Notes: generated by a model from the sequence alone, not told the origin. A DNA stretch of 64,000 nt from Pseudomonas fluorescens HK44 (GCF_000217955.3 NZ_AFOY02000026.1:1-64000), one strand, 5' to 3'; positions 17,101 to 24,989 are shown, counted from the stretch's first letter. Translations and numbers: made by a program.

Positions 17101-17839
17101 GCGGGGCTGTCAAAGGATCGTGACGCGCGACAATGAAGGGTGCGGCACGCGTGCGACATGTTGTCACAGACACGGTGTCGCAACTCATTTCAAAGACGAT
17201 TGTCGTCGCTGAAACTGACAAGGAATTTACCTTACAGGCGGGCCTTTCCGAATGCCGGAAAATGCGTTGCAGCAGGCAGTTTTAACAGGCTCGGACGAAT
17301 GGCCAAAGGCCTTGTGACAAAGGGGCTTGCGCGAGGTCGACGATGCTTCGAGAGGGGCTGAAGCTGTCTGAACTGCGGACAGTAGCGCTGGTTTTTTGGG
17401 GGTTGTTGTTGAGAATGTGTCTCGATATCGTGGATAATCTTTGCAGGTTTCGTTAATGATTGTTGCGGTATCCGATAAAAATTATTTCGAGTTGAGACAT
17501 GGTTTATACAACGTTACATATCTACAATCGCCCGCACTGAAATTCCGGGGCGGCACTCTCCTTGGCACAAGGGGCGGTCGTGGGGCTGTAACGGGCTTCA
17601 TTCGACGCCAGGTGTCGGCGCCTTCCAACTATCCGCACCAAATGGAATTGGTCTGTAACAAGGCCTTTGACCACGAATTCGAATAAGAACTCACCGCTCG
17701 CTCAGGATGTGTCGACCAGCGTTTAACGCGCGACGGGCAAGCCCTTATTCAATCCAAGAAAAATGCCAACCCTTGGCAGGGTGAAGTGTTGGCGATCAAA
17801 ACCCAACTGCATTGCGCAAGCTGCTTTAGAGGTCGTGAG
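17101..17839 (+). other. Long non-coding stretch upstream of cyoA
   Basis: About 740 bases without a convincing gene. A possible housekeeping promoter, TTGAGA at 17409 and GATAAT at 17433 with an 18-base spacer, would give a cyo leader of about 400 bases. A second candidate is TTGAGA near 17493 with TACATA 17 bases further. No clear FNR/Anr or Fur box was found by eye. Confidence 0.4.
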
Positions 17840-18784
17840 ATGAGTAAAAACAGGTACCCCAGACTACTAGGCTTATTGCCGCTGCTCGGCACGCTGCTGC
17901 TGGGAGGCTGCAACATGACCCTGCTCGATCCCAAGGGCCAGGTCGGCCTGGACGAGCGCAACCTGATCATCACCGCAACGCTGCTGATGCTGTTGGTCGT
18001 GGTCCCGGTCATCGTCATGACCTTCCTGTTCGCCTGGAAATACCGCGCTTCCAACAAGGACGCCGTCTACACCCCGAAATGGTCGCACTCCACCAAGATT
18101 GAAATCGCGGTGTGGGCCGTTCCCGTGCTGATCATCATTGCCCTGGGTTACGTCACCTACAAGTCGACCCACGCGCTGGACCCTTACCGTCCGCTGGAAT
18201 CCGACGTCAAGCCGATCACCATTCAAGTGGTCGCGATGGACTGGAAGTGGCTGTTCATCTACCCGGAACAAGGCATCGCCACCGTCAACAAGATGGTGTT
18301 CCCGGCCAACACGCCCGTTAACTTCAAAATCACCTCCGACACCGTGATGAACTCGTTCTTCATTCCGGGCCTGGGCGGTCAGATCTACGCGATGGCGGGC
18401 ATGGAGACCAAGTTGCACCTGATCGCCAATCAGAATGCCGAGTTTGACGGCATCTCCGCCAACTACAGCGGTGCTGGCTTCACTGGCATGAAATTCAAAG
18501 CAATCGCCACCTCTCAGGCAGATTTCGATGCCTGGGTCAGTGATGTCAAGAAGGCACCTAAACAGCTTGAAAAAGCTGAATACGAAGCCCTTTCCAAACC
18601 AAGCCAGAACAACCCGGTTGAACTCTACTCCTCGTACGCGCCGAACCTGTTCCAGACCATCATCGACAAGTATGAAGGCATGAAACCGGGCAAGCCGATG
18701 CACCACGAGAAGGAAGGTAAGGAAGTGGCCGGTATGGAAGGGATGGACATGAGTTCGCATTCAGCTGCCGGGGCAGAGGAGTAA
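17840..18784 (+). CDS. cyoA: Cytochrome bo3 ubiquinol oxidase subunit II
   Basis: Subunit II of the proton-pumping quinol oxidase. The 314-residue protein starts with a lipoprotein signal ending in LLGGC (acylated Cys), followed by two transmembrane helices (ATLLMLLVVVPVIVMTFLFAWKY in part, and IAVWAVPVLIIIALGYVTY in part) and a periplasmic cupredoxin domain. The copper-A ligands of cytochrome c oxidases are missing, as expected for a quinol oxidase. The C-terminal tail is rich in Met and His. Start at the ATG after GAGG at 7 bases. First gene of cyoABCDE. Confidence 0.96.
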   Translation: MSKNRYPRLLGLLPLLGTLLLGGCNMTLLDPKGQVGLDERNLIITATLLMLLVVVPVIVMTFLFAWKYRASNKDAVYTPKWSHSTKIEIAVWAVPVLIIIALGYVTYKSTHALDPYRPLESDVKPITIQVVAMDWKWLFIYPEQGIATVNKMVFPANTPVNFKITSDTVMNSFFIPGLGGQIYAMAGMETKLHLIANQNAEFDGISANYSGAGFTGMKFKAIATSQADFDAWVSDVKKAPKQLEKAEYEALSKPSQNNPVELYSSYAPNLFQTIIDKYEGMKPGKPMHHEKEGKEVAGMEGMDMSSHSAAGAEE

Positions 18785-18787
18785 ACG

Positions 18788-20818
18788 ATGTTTGGTAAAT
18801 TAAGTTGGGAAGCAATCCCGTTCCACGAGCCGATCGTGATGGTGACCATCGCCATGATCGCGCTCGGTGGTCTGGCGGTATTTGCTGCAATCACCTACTT
18901 CAAGAAGTGGACCTATTTGTGGACCGAGTGGCTGACGTCGGTCGACCACAAGAAAATCGGCGTGATGTACATCATCGTTGCCATGATCATGCTGCTGCGT
19001 GGTTTTGCCGACGCCGTGATGATGCGTTCCCAGCTGGCCCTGGCCACTGAGGGGTCGCCTGGCTACCTGCCACCTGAACACTATGACCAGATCTTCACCG
19101 CTCACGGTGTGATCATGATCATCTTCATGGCGATGCCATTCTTCACCGGCCTGATGAACCTGGCAGTGCCGCTGCAGATCGGCGCGCGTGACGTCGCCTA
19201 CCCGTTCCTGAACTCCCTGAGCTTCTGGCTGCTGGTCTCCGGCGTGGTATTGGTGAACGTGTCCCTGGGGGTCGGCGAATTCGCCCGTACCGGTTGGGTT
19301 GCGTATCCACCGCTGTCGGAACTGGGCTACAGCCCGGGCGTGGGTGTGGACTACTACATCTGGGCATTACAACTGTCTGGACTGGGTACGACATTGACGG
19401 GGGTCAACTTCCTGGCCACTGTGCTGAAAATGCGTACCCCGGGCATGAAAATGATGGACATGCCGATCTTCACCTGGACCTGCACCTGGGCCAACGTACT
19501 GATCGTCGCTTCCTTCCCGATCCTGACCGCTACCCTGGCACTGCTGACGCTTGACCGTTACATGGATTTCCACATTTTCACCAATGAACTGGGTGGCAAT
19601 CCAATGATGTACGTCAACCTGTTCTGGGCCTGGGGTCACCCCGAGGTTTACATCCTGATTCTGCCGGCGTTCGGGATCTTCTCCGAAGTCATCTCGACCT
19701 TCTCCGGCAAGAAACTGTTCGGCCACCACTCGATGATCTACGCCAGCGGCGCGATCTCGATCCTCGGCTTCATGGTTTGGCTGCACCACTTCTTCACCAT
19801 GGGTTCGGGTGCCAACGTCAACGCCTTCTTCGGTCTGGCGACGATGCTGATTTCGATCCCGACCGGGGTGAAGCTGTTCAACTGGCTGTTCACCATCTAC
19901 CAGGGCCGTTTGCGTTTCACCAGCCAGGTAATGTGGACTCTGGGCTTCATGGTGACCTTCGCCATCGGCGGCATGACCGGCGTACTGCTGGCCATCCCGG
20001 GTGCTGACTTCGTACTGCACAACAGCCTGTTCGTGATCGCGCACTTCCACAACGTGATTATCGGCGGCGCCGTATTCGGCTACATCGCAGGCTTCGGCTT
20101 CTACTTCCCTAAAGCGTTCGGCTTCAAGCTGCACGAAGGTTGGGGCAAGGCAGCGTTCTGGTTCTGGATCTCGGGCTTCTTCGTCGCGTTCATGCCGCTC
20201 TATGTACTGGGCTTCATGGGCATGACCCGTCGTCTGAACAGCACCACCAACCCTGAGTGGACACCGTACCTGCACGTGGCAATGGTCGGTGCGGTCCTGA
20301 TCGCCTTCGGTATTGCCTGCCAGTTGATCCAGCTCTACGTGAGTATCCGTGATCGCAAGCTGCCACAGAACATGTGCGAAGCCGGCGACCCGTGGAATGC
20401 CCACACGCTGGAATGGTCGACCTCGTCGCCACCACCGTTCTACAACTTCGCGGTACTGCCGAAAGCCGATGGCATCGACCCGTTCACCGAAGCCAAGGAA
20501 AACGGTACTGCGTACAAGGCTCCGGCCCGTTACGAGCCGATCCACATGCCAAACAACACCGCGACCGGCCTGGTCATGGGTGCTCTGTTGACCGTGTTCG
20601 GTTTCGCGATGATCTGGCACATCTGGTGGATGGCCATCTTTGGCCTGGCTGGCACCGTGATCTATTTCGTGATCCACGCTGCCCGTGATGATCAAGGCTA
20701 CATGGTGCCGGTCGATGTGATCGAGCGCATTGAAGCCGAGCAGCACAAGCGTCTGGTTGCGGCCAAAGCGATTCCGGCCACCGCCACCCGTGTTGAAACC
20801 TCGTTGGAACAGGCTTAA
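18788..20818 (+). CDS. cyoB: Cytochrome bo3 ubiquinol oxidase subunit I
   Basis: Catalytic subunit (676 residues, about 15 transmembrane helices) holding haem b, haem o3 and copper-B. The ligands are visible: His in FTAHGVIMIIF (haem b), His and the cross-linked Tyr in WGHPEVYILILPAFG (copper-B), the His pair in WLHHFFTMG (copper-B), and the two His in IAHFHNVIIGG (haem o3 and haem b). It starts three bases after cyoA with a GGAG site in the cyoA tail. Confidence 0.97.
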   Translation: MFGKLSWEAIPFHEPIVMVTIAMIALGGLAVFAAITYFKKWTYLWTEWLTSVDHKKIGVMYIIVAMIMLLRGFADAVMMRSQLALATEGSPGYLPPEHYDQIFTAHGVIMIIFMAMPFFTGLMNLAVPLQIGARDVAYPFLNSLSFWLLVSGVVLVNVSLGVGEFARTGWVAYPPLSELGYSPGVGVDYYIWALQLSGLGTTLTGVNFLATVLKMRTPGMKMMDMPIFTWTCTWANVLIVASFPILTATLALLTLDRYMDFHIFTNELGGNPMMYVNLFWAWGHPEVYILILPAFGIFSEVISTFSGKKLFGHHSMIYASGAISILGFMVWLHHFFTMGSGANVNAFFGLATMLISIPTGVKLFNWLFTIYQGRLRFTSQVMWTLGFMVTFAIGGMTGVLLAIPGADFVLHNSLFVIAHFHNVIIGGAVFGYIAGFGFYFPKAFGFKLHEGWGKAAFWFWISGFFVAFMPLYVLGFMGMTRRLNSTTNPEWTPYLHVAMVGAVLIAFGIACQLIQLYVSIRDRKLPQNMCEAGDPWNAHTLEWSTSSPPPFYNFAVLPKADGIDPFTEAKENGTAYKAPARYEPIHMPNNTATGLVMGALLTVFGFAMIWHIWWMAIFGLAGTVIYFVIHAARDDQGYMVPVDVIERIEAEQHKRLVAAKAIPATATRVETSLEQA

Positions 20819-20821
20819 ACC

Positions 20822-21448
20822 ATGTCGAACTTAGTGACCAATGTTGGACACGCCCATGGTCATGACCATGGGCACGATGACCATCACCACGACTCGGGCG
20901 AGATGACCGTATTCGGTTTCTGGCTCTACCTGATGACCGACTGCATTCTGTTTGCGTCGATCTTCGCGGTGTACGCGGTACTGGTAAACAACGTAGCCGG
21001 TGGCCCGTCGGGCCACGACATCTTCGAACTGCCCTATGTGCTGGGCGAAACCGCCTGCCTGTTGCTCAGCTCGATCACCTACGGCTTCGCCATGCTGGCG
21101 TTGTTCAAAGGCAAGAAGACTCAGGTGCTGGGCTGGTTGGCCATCACCTTCCTGTTCGGCCTGGGCTTCATCGGCATGGAGATCAACGAGTTCCATACGC
21201 TGATCTCCGAAGGCTTCGGTCCGAACCGCAGCGGCTTCCTGTCCGGGTTCTTCACCCTGGTCGGTACCCACGGTCTGCACGTGACCAGCGGCCTGATCTG
21301 GATGGCGATCATGATGTATCAGGTCAACAAGCATGGCCTGACGTCGACCAACAAGACCCGTTTGAGCTGCCTGAGCCTGTTCTGGCACTTCCTGGACGTA
21401 GTGTGGATCTGCGTATTCACCGTTGTTTACCTGATGGGGACTCTGTAA
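20822..21448 (+). CDS. cyoC: Cytochrome bo3 ubiquinol oxidase subunit III
   Basis: A 208-residue subunit III (COX3 family) with five transmembrane helices, needed for stable assembly. The helices begin at FGFWLYLMTDCILFASIF and the family segment HVTSGLIWMAIMMYQ is present. Unusual is the cytosolic N-terminus, which has eight histidines in a dozen and a half residues (HAHGHDHGHDDHHHDSG), a possible metal-binding tail. Three bases separate it from cyoB. Confidence 0.95.
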   Translation: MSNLVTNVGHAHGHDHGHDDHHHDSGEMTVFGFWLYLMTDCILFASIFAVYAVLVNNVAGGPSGHDIFELPYVLGETACLLLSSITYGFAMLALFKGKKTQVLGWLAITFLFGLGFIGMEINEFHTLISEGFGPNRSGFLSGFFTLVGTHGLHVTSGLIWMAIMMYQVNKHGLTSTNKTRLSCLSLFWHFLDVVWICVFTVVYLMGTL

Positions 21449-21784
21449 ATGGCTAACGCAGCTCACTCACACACTGGCCACGACAGCCACGGCAGCGTCA
21501 AGTCCTACGCTATCGGCTTCATCCTGTCGGTGATCCTGACCATCATTCCTTTCGGCCTGGTGATGTACCCATCCCTGCCGAAAGCCATGACCCTGTGGAT
21601 CGTACTGGCCTTCGCAGTGATCCAGGTGCTGGTGCACCTGGTCTACTTCCTGCACCTGGACCGTTCCGCCGCCCAGCGTAACAACGTGATTGCGTTTATC
21701 TTCGCGGCGCTGGTTATTGTCCTGTTGGTCGGTCTGTCGCTGTGGATCATGTTCAGCATCCATTCCGTCATGATGGCGCACTGA
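21449..21784 (+). CDS. cyoD: Cytochrome bo3 ubiquinol oxidase subunit IV
   Basis: A 111-residue subunit IV with three transmembrane helices (SYAIGFILSVILTIIPFGLV, LWIVLAFAVIQVLVHLVYF, and VIAFIFAALVIVLLVGLSLW). It helps assemble the copper-B centre in subunit I. Its N-terminus is also His-rich (HSHTGHDSHGS). The ATG follows the cyoC stop codon directly. Confidence 0.95.
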   Translation: MANAAHSHTGHDSHGSVKSYAIGFILSVILTIIPFGLVMYPSLPKAMTLWIVLAFAVIQVLVHLVYFLHLDRSAAQRNNVIAFIFAALVIVLLVGLSLWIMFSIHSVMMAH

Positions 21785-21795
21785 GGAAAGTCCGG

Positions 21796-22683
21796 ATGTC
21801 CTTAAAGCACTTTATCCAAATCACCAAACCGGGGATCATTTTCGGTAACGTGCTTTCTGTGGCAGGCGGGTTTTTCCTGGCCTCGAAAGGGCATGTCGAT
21901 CTGGCCATTTTCCTGGCTGCGATGATCGGCACGTCCCTGGTGGTCGCGTCGGGTTGCGTGTTCAACAACTGCATCGACCGTGACATCGACCTGAAGATGG
22001 AACGCACCAAGAACCGCGTGCTGGTCCAGGGCCTGATCTCCCTGAAACTGGCACTGGTTTACGCGACCGTCCTGGGTGTCGCCGGCGTGGCCTTGCTGTA
22101 TCGCGTGGCCAACCCGCTGGCGGCGTTGTTCGCGGTGATCGGCTTTGTGATCTACGTCGGCTTCTACAGCCTGTACCTCAAGCGCAAGTCGGTTCACGGC
22201 ACGCTGGTGGGCAGTCTGTCGGGGGCGATGCCGCCGGTGATTGGCTATGTCGCGGTGAGCAATAGCTTCGACATGGCGGCGCTGACGCTGCTGGTGATGT
22301 TCAGCTTGTGGCAGATGCCGCATTCCTACGCGATCGCGATCTTTCGCTTCAACGATTACCTGGCGGCATCGATTCCGGTGTTGCCGGTGAAGCGCGGGAT
22401 TCAGGTGGCGAAGAAGCACATCCTGCTGTACATCCTGGCGTTCCTGGTGGCGACCTTGATGCTGACGTTCAGTGGTTACGCCGGCATGAGTTATCTCGCG
22501 GTTGCGGCGGCCATGGGCATGTACTGGTTGTACATGGCCTGGACGGGCTACAAGGCGGTGGATGACACGGTGTGGGCACGCAAGCTGTTCGTGTTTTCGA
22601 TTTTCACCATCACGGCGTTGAGTGTGATGATGTCGCTGGACTTCAAGGTGCCGACCGAGTTGTTGCTGACTTACGCGCCTTAA
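21796..22683 (+). CDS. cyoE: Protohaem IX farnesyltransferase (haem O synthase)
   Basis: Transfers a farnesyl group to haem B, making the haem O used by CyoB. The 295-residue protein is a UbiA-type membrane prenyltransferase with about nine helices; the Mg-diphosphate motif is NNCIDRDIDLKMERTKNR and the second acidic region is in the RFNDYLAASIPVLPV loop. The ATG at 21796 lies 11 bases after cyoD behind GAGGAAAG. It closes the operon and is followed by a strong terminator. Confidence 0.96.
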   Translation: MSLKHFIQITKPGIIFGNVLSVAGGFFLASKGHVDLAIFLAAMIGTSLVVASGCVFNNCIDRDIDLKMERTKNRVLVQGLISLKLALVYATVLGVAGVALLYRVANPLAALFAVIGFVIYVGFYSLYLKRKSVHGTLVGSLSGAMPPVIGYVAVSNSFDMAALTLLVMFSLWQMPHSYAIAIFRFNDYLAASIPVLPVKRGIQVAKKHILLYILAFLVATLMLTFSGYAGMSYLAVAAAMGMYWLYMAWTGYKAVDDTVWARKLFVFSIFTITALSVMMSLDFKVPTELLLTYAP

Positions 22684-22700
22684 GGTTTTGCGGTTGTACA

Positions 22701-22737
22701 AAAAAGCCCCGCCTTCGAGAGAAGCGCGGGGCTTTTT
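22701..22737 (+). terminator. Rho-independent terminator of the cyo operon
   Basis: AAAAAGCCCCGC pairs with GCGGGGCTTTTT over 12 bp. It is nearly identical to the terminator at 24061-24095, which forms a direct repeat with it. Confidence 0.9.
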
Positions 22738-22810
22738 GTTCCGCAGGCTGCGATTTGTTGATCTTGGCGGCCTGACAGCCGGCCTGTCTTTTGCAGATGT
22801 ACACCAATCA

Positions 22811-22857
22811 AAATTGTGGGAGCGGGCTTGCTCGCGAAGGCGGCCTGACAGCCGACC
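22811..22857 (+). repeat. REP element, first of two direct copies
   Basis: AAATTGTGGGAGCGGGCTTG begins the unit and CGGCCTGACAGCCGACC ends it. The same unit recurs in the same orientation at 23238. A further partial tail (GGCGGCCTGACAGCCGGCC) precedes it near 22767. Confidence 0.75.
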
Positions 22858-22883
22858 AATCTCTCGCAGGTGTACATATCCAT

Positions 22884-23160
22884 TCCTGCGGTCACGGCCA
22901 CTTATGGTTCCGCTCTTACAGCGTGTCACTTTGGCAAACGCCCCAAAGTAACCAAAGGTCTCGCCCCAAGCGTACGGCACCTCGCCTAGGCTCGGCGTCC
23001 CCTCATTCCGGCATTCATCAGGGGGCATCGCCTACGGTCTGCTTCGCGACGACCTCCTCTCGATGTGTCCGGCTGCGCCGTACGGCGCTGCGCGCCCACC
23101 CCCTGATGAACACCTCCACTCGGCCTCCCGAAGGGGCGGGTGGATCAAGATCAAAGGCAA
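22884..23160. repeat. Dispersed Pseudomonas intergenic repeat
   Basis: About 277 bases of a sequence type I recognise from many Pseudomonas intergenic regions, with landmarks GGTTCCGCTCTTACAGCG, AACGCCCCAAAGTAACC, CACCTCGCCTAGGCTCGGCG, CACCCCCTGATGAACACC and GGGTGGATCAAGATCAAAGG. It has no intact gene. The recognition is from memory of the motif pattern, not a search. Confidence 0.6.
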
Positions 23161-23237
23161 CAGCACGGCGGCCTGCCGGCCGGCCTGAGTGGTTGGGGCG
23201 TGAACGGCTTCAGATCGTTCGCGGATATACACAGATC

Positions 23238-23289
23238 AAAACTGTGGGAGTCGAGCTTGCTCGCGATGGCGGCCTGACAGCCGACCAAT
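23238..23289 (+). repeat. REP element, second direct copy
   Basis: AAACTGTGGGAGTCGAGCTT to GGCCTGACAGCCGACCAATA, matching the unit at 22811 with a few changes. It lies about 60 bases before the toxin promoter. Confidence 0.75.
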
Positions 23290-23349
23290 ATCTGACGTTG
23301 TATGCGAGCCTTCTGTGGATGACTGTTCGTCAGCGCGGGGAATCGTCGC

Positions 23350-23381
23350 TTGCGAAACTATAAGCAACTTGCCTATAGTTT
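23350..23381 (+). promoter_or_regulatory. Promoter and autoregulatory operator of the toxin-antitoxin pair
   Basis: AAACTATA (23355-23362) and TATAGTTT (23374-23381) are a perfect inverted repeat with an 11-base spacer. TATAGT (23374) would be the -10 element and TTGCGA (23350) the -35 element, 18 bases apart, so the operator covers the promoter. Repression by the antitoxin or complex is inferred. Confidence 0.65.
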
Positions 23382-23385
23382 TGTC

Positions 23386-23730
23386 ATGCGAACCGTTTTC
23401 TTTGAAACCTCCTCGTTTACGGCAACTGTCGGTGACTATCTGACGGATGATGAGTATCGAGCGCTTCAGGTCGATATGCAGTTGAACCCGCATGCGGGCG
23501 ACGTTATGCCCCGCACAGGTGGGTTTCGTAAACTGCGATGGGTAGATGGACGTCGGGGTAAAGGCAAGCGAGGCGGTTTGCGGGTCATCTATTATTGGCT
23601 GATGAATGACGGTCAGTTCTGGATGTTCGCGATTTATGACAAAGATGAGCTTGAAAATCTGACCGCCGACCAAGAGAAGGCGCTCAAGAAAGCCATAGAG
23701 ACAGAGTTAAAAGCACGAGGTACCCCATGA
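23386..23730 (+). CDS. RelE/HigB-type toxin
   Basis: A 114-residue protein of the RelE/ParE superfamily, probably a ribosome-dependent mRNA endonuclease. Family features are the N-terminal ETSSFTATVGDYLTDDEYRAL, the GFRKLRW strand, the basic GRRGKGKRGGLRVIYYWL segment, and the C-terminal FAIYDKDELENLTADQEKALKKAI. The ATG at 23386 was chosen because it starts the family N-terminus MRTVFFET; it has no visible ribosome site and lies 7 bases after the probable -10 box, so its mRNA may be leaderless. The stop codon overlaps the antitoxin start (ATGA). The toxin-first order is as in higBA. Confidence 0.87.
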   Translation: MRTVFFETSSFTATVGDYLTDDEYRALQVDMQLNPHAGDVMPRTGGFRKLRWVDGRRGKGKRGGLRVIYYWLMNDGQFWMFAIYDKDELENLTADQEKALKKAIETELKARGTP

Positions 23731-24041
23731 AAAAGCGCGACCTGTTTGCAGAGTTGATGCAGGGCGTTGATGAGATGGCAGCTCAACGAGAAGGCAAGAT
23801 TACGCTGCGCAACAATACGCTGGAGGACAAGCCGGCTCCGGAGGTAGGGGCACAAGAAATCGTCGCGCTTCGGGCGAAGTTGCATATGTCTCAGGCCGTT
23901 TTTGCCAAGCGAATCAGAACCAGTCCCAGTACCCTGAGAAATTGGGAGCAGGAAAAGTCGAAGCCCAATGCGCAGGCCGCCTTGTTGATCAGGCTGGTGG
24001 AGAAGTTCCCCGACATGGTTGAGCGGTTAGGCGCAGTTTGA
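23727..24041 (+). CDS. NadS/HigA-type antitoxin
   Basis: A 104-residue antitoxin with a flexible N-terminal half (MKKRDLFAELMQGVDEMAAQ) that would bind the toxin, and a C-terminal XRE helix-turn-helix (LHMSQAVFAKRIRTSPSTLRNWEQEKSKP). This order is that of the NadS family. Translation is coupled to the toxin by a 4-base overlap. It probably represses the pair through the inverted repeat at 23355-23381. Confidence 0.88.
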   Translation: MKKRDLFAELMQGVDEMAAQREGKITLRNNTLEDKPAPEVGAQEIVALRAKLHMSQAVFAKRIRTSPSTLRNWEQEKSKPNAQAALLIRLVEKFPDMVERLGAV

Positions 24042-24060
24042 GCAAATAGTCGAACACCTG

Positions 24061-24095
24061 AAAAGCCCCGCCTTCAAGAGAAGCCCGGGGCTTTT
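24061..24095. terminator. Terminator shared by antitoxin and DUF3077 gene
   Basis: AAAAGCCCCG and CGGGGCTTTTT flank a CCTTCAAGAGAAGCC loop. A-rich and T-rich flanks make it bidirectional between two convergent genes. Only a few bases differ from the cyo terminator at 22701. Confidence 0.85.
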
Positions 24096-24100
24096 TCCAT

Positions 24101-24379
24101 TCAATCGCGGTTATTGCCCGGCGCCCCCAGCACCTTCACCACATCATCGATCACCGCCTTACTCATCTCCTGCAAATAATGCGATGCCCAGGCATAACGG
24201 TCCTTACCGCGTTCCATCGCCGCGTCTTCGGCCAGCAGTTTGGAGAGGTGGAGCAAGTCGGACACGTGGGACAAGGCTTCGTGGATCGAGACGCCGCTGT
24301 TGACGCGGAACAGGGCTTGGTCGGAGTGGATGGAGAAGGGCGTGAGGCCGGCGGTTGTCAGGTCTTGGAGGTTAGTCAT
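24101..24379 (-). CDS. DUF3077 family protein
   Basis: A 92-residue cytosolic protein of the DUF3077 type common in Pseudomonas, function unknown. The typical core is FRVNSGVSIHEALSHVSDLLHLSKLLAEDAA, followed by YLQEMSKAVIDDVVKVL. It has a complete Shine-Dalgarno, GGAGGTGA, five bases before the ATG, but that site is locked in a perfect 8-bp hairpin (24384-24405), and a 23-codon ORF ends just inside this gene. This suggests expression depends on translation of the upstream ORFs. It is convergent with the antitoxin gene. Confidence 0.8.
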   Translation of the reverse strand: MTNLQDLTTAGLTPFSIHSDQALFRVNSGVSIHEALSHVSDLLHLSKLLAEDAAMERGKDRYAWASHYLQEMSKAVIDDVVKVLGAPGNNRD

Positions 24380-24443
24380 GAGTCACCTCCGAGGGGGCGG
24401 AGGTGGTAAGAGCGCGAACTTTGGACGGATCAATAGCGTGCAT
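24372..24443 (-). CDS. 23-codon leader ORF coupled to the DUF3077 gene
   Basis: ATG at 24443 to TAA at 24372 encodes MHAIDPSKVRALTTSAPSEV plus THD. Its ATG overlaps the previous ORF's stop (TAATG) and its stop lies just inside the next gene (ATGACTAA). A ribosome translating it passes through and melts the hairpin that hides the DUF3077 ribosome site. The peptide itself is probably unimportant; the role is inferred from geometry. Confidence 0.5.
   Translation of the reverse strand: MHAIDPSKVRALTTSAPSEVTHD
24384..24405 (-). promoter_or_regulatory. Hairpin sequestering the DUF3077 ribosome site
   Basis: On the minus strand CACCTCCG (24405-24398) pairs perfectly with CGGAGGTG (24391-24384) across a six-base C-rich loop. 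The right arm is the Shine-Dalgarno sequence of the DUF3077 gene. Confidence 0.65.
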
Positions 24444-24640
24444 TAGCAATACTCCAGAAACAAAGTAGAGCGGCCACGTTCGTTCTCAGGCGAATGGGTG
24501 GCAGCTATGCGCAGGCTGAGAAACCGGTATGCACGCGCCCCGGCAGACCCGAAGGTCTCCCACGCACAGCCGCCATTACACGGAAATTCGGACATAAAAA
24601 CGCCGGCAGTCGTGATTTTTTGGCGCTGGTGCACGCGCAT
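24443..24640 (-). CDS. 65-residue ORF upstream of the DUF3077 gene
   Basis: A possible short gene ending NERGRSTLFLEYC with TAA overlapping the next ATG. The central part is GGCAWETFGSAGARAYRFLSLRIAA. I recall near-identical short proteins in front of DUF3077 genes in other pseudomonads, all annotated as hypothetical. No ribosome site is seen before the ATG at 24640 or the later in-frame ATG (MSEFPCNGG), so either the start is elsewhere or the conserved unit acts as RNA. The DNA contains a strong GGAGACC-TTCG-GGTCTGCC-like hairpin region near 24540-24565. Confidence 0.45.
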   Translation of the reverse strand: MRVHQRQKITTAGVFMSEFPCNGGCAWETFGSAGARAYRFLSLRIAATHSPENERGRSTLFLEYC

Positions 24641-24989
24641 ATTACCCAGGTTCTCAGGCCCGGTCGCTGAATGGGCAGCGACGGTTTGACGTTAGCGTGC
24701 AGAGATTGTCGGGCACAATCGTAGCGATGTGCTGGCTCTGTATGGTTTTTTAGCGCCTGGAAGGCTGCTAATCGCCGCAGGACACGTTCCTGCTGGCGCG
24801 CCCCCAGAAATCCATCCGATGCCCAAAAACCAAATTCAGAACGGTCCTACATTTACCCAAAGTCCCCCAACGTGCCTCATTTCCCCCCGCTACCATCTCA
24901 CTCCATGCCGCTGGCCTTTTTTCTGCATGCAGAACAACCGTCACGTCGAACCCGCATCATCGGTTGAGCCGACCTAAGGAAGAACTACC
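24641..24989. other. Intergenic region before psiE
   Basis: About 350 bases in which I see no gene, repeat or terminator. It must hold the divergent promoters for psiE and for the ORF chain leading to the DUF3077 gene; no Pho box could be assigned with confidence. Confidence 0.4.

Noticed and set aside
17441..17686. An 81-codon frame in the cyo upstream region
   Set aside because: No ribosome site before its start and no protein-like composition; treated as non-coding.
19367..20746. A 459-codon minus-strand frame over cyoB
   Set aside because: Low-complexity His/Asp/Gln-rich product, fully overlapped by the conserved oxidase subunit.
22811..23289. Repeated units that could be mistaken for a CRISPR array
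   Set aside because: Only two full copies about 430 bases apart, with REP hairpins and a different repeat between them; no regular spacers and no cas genes.
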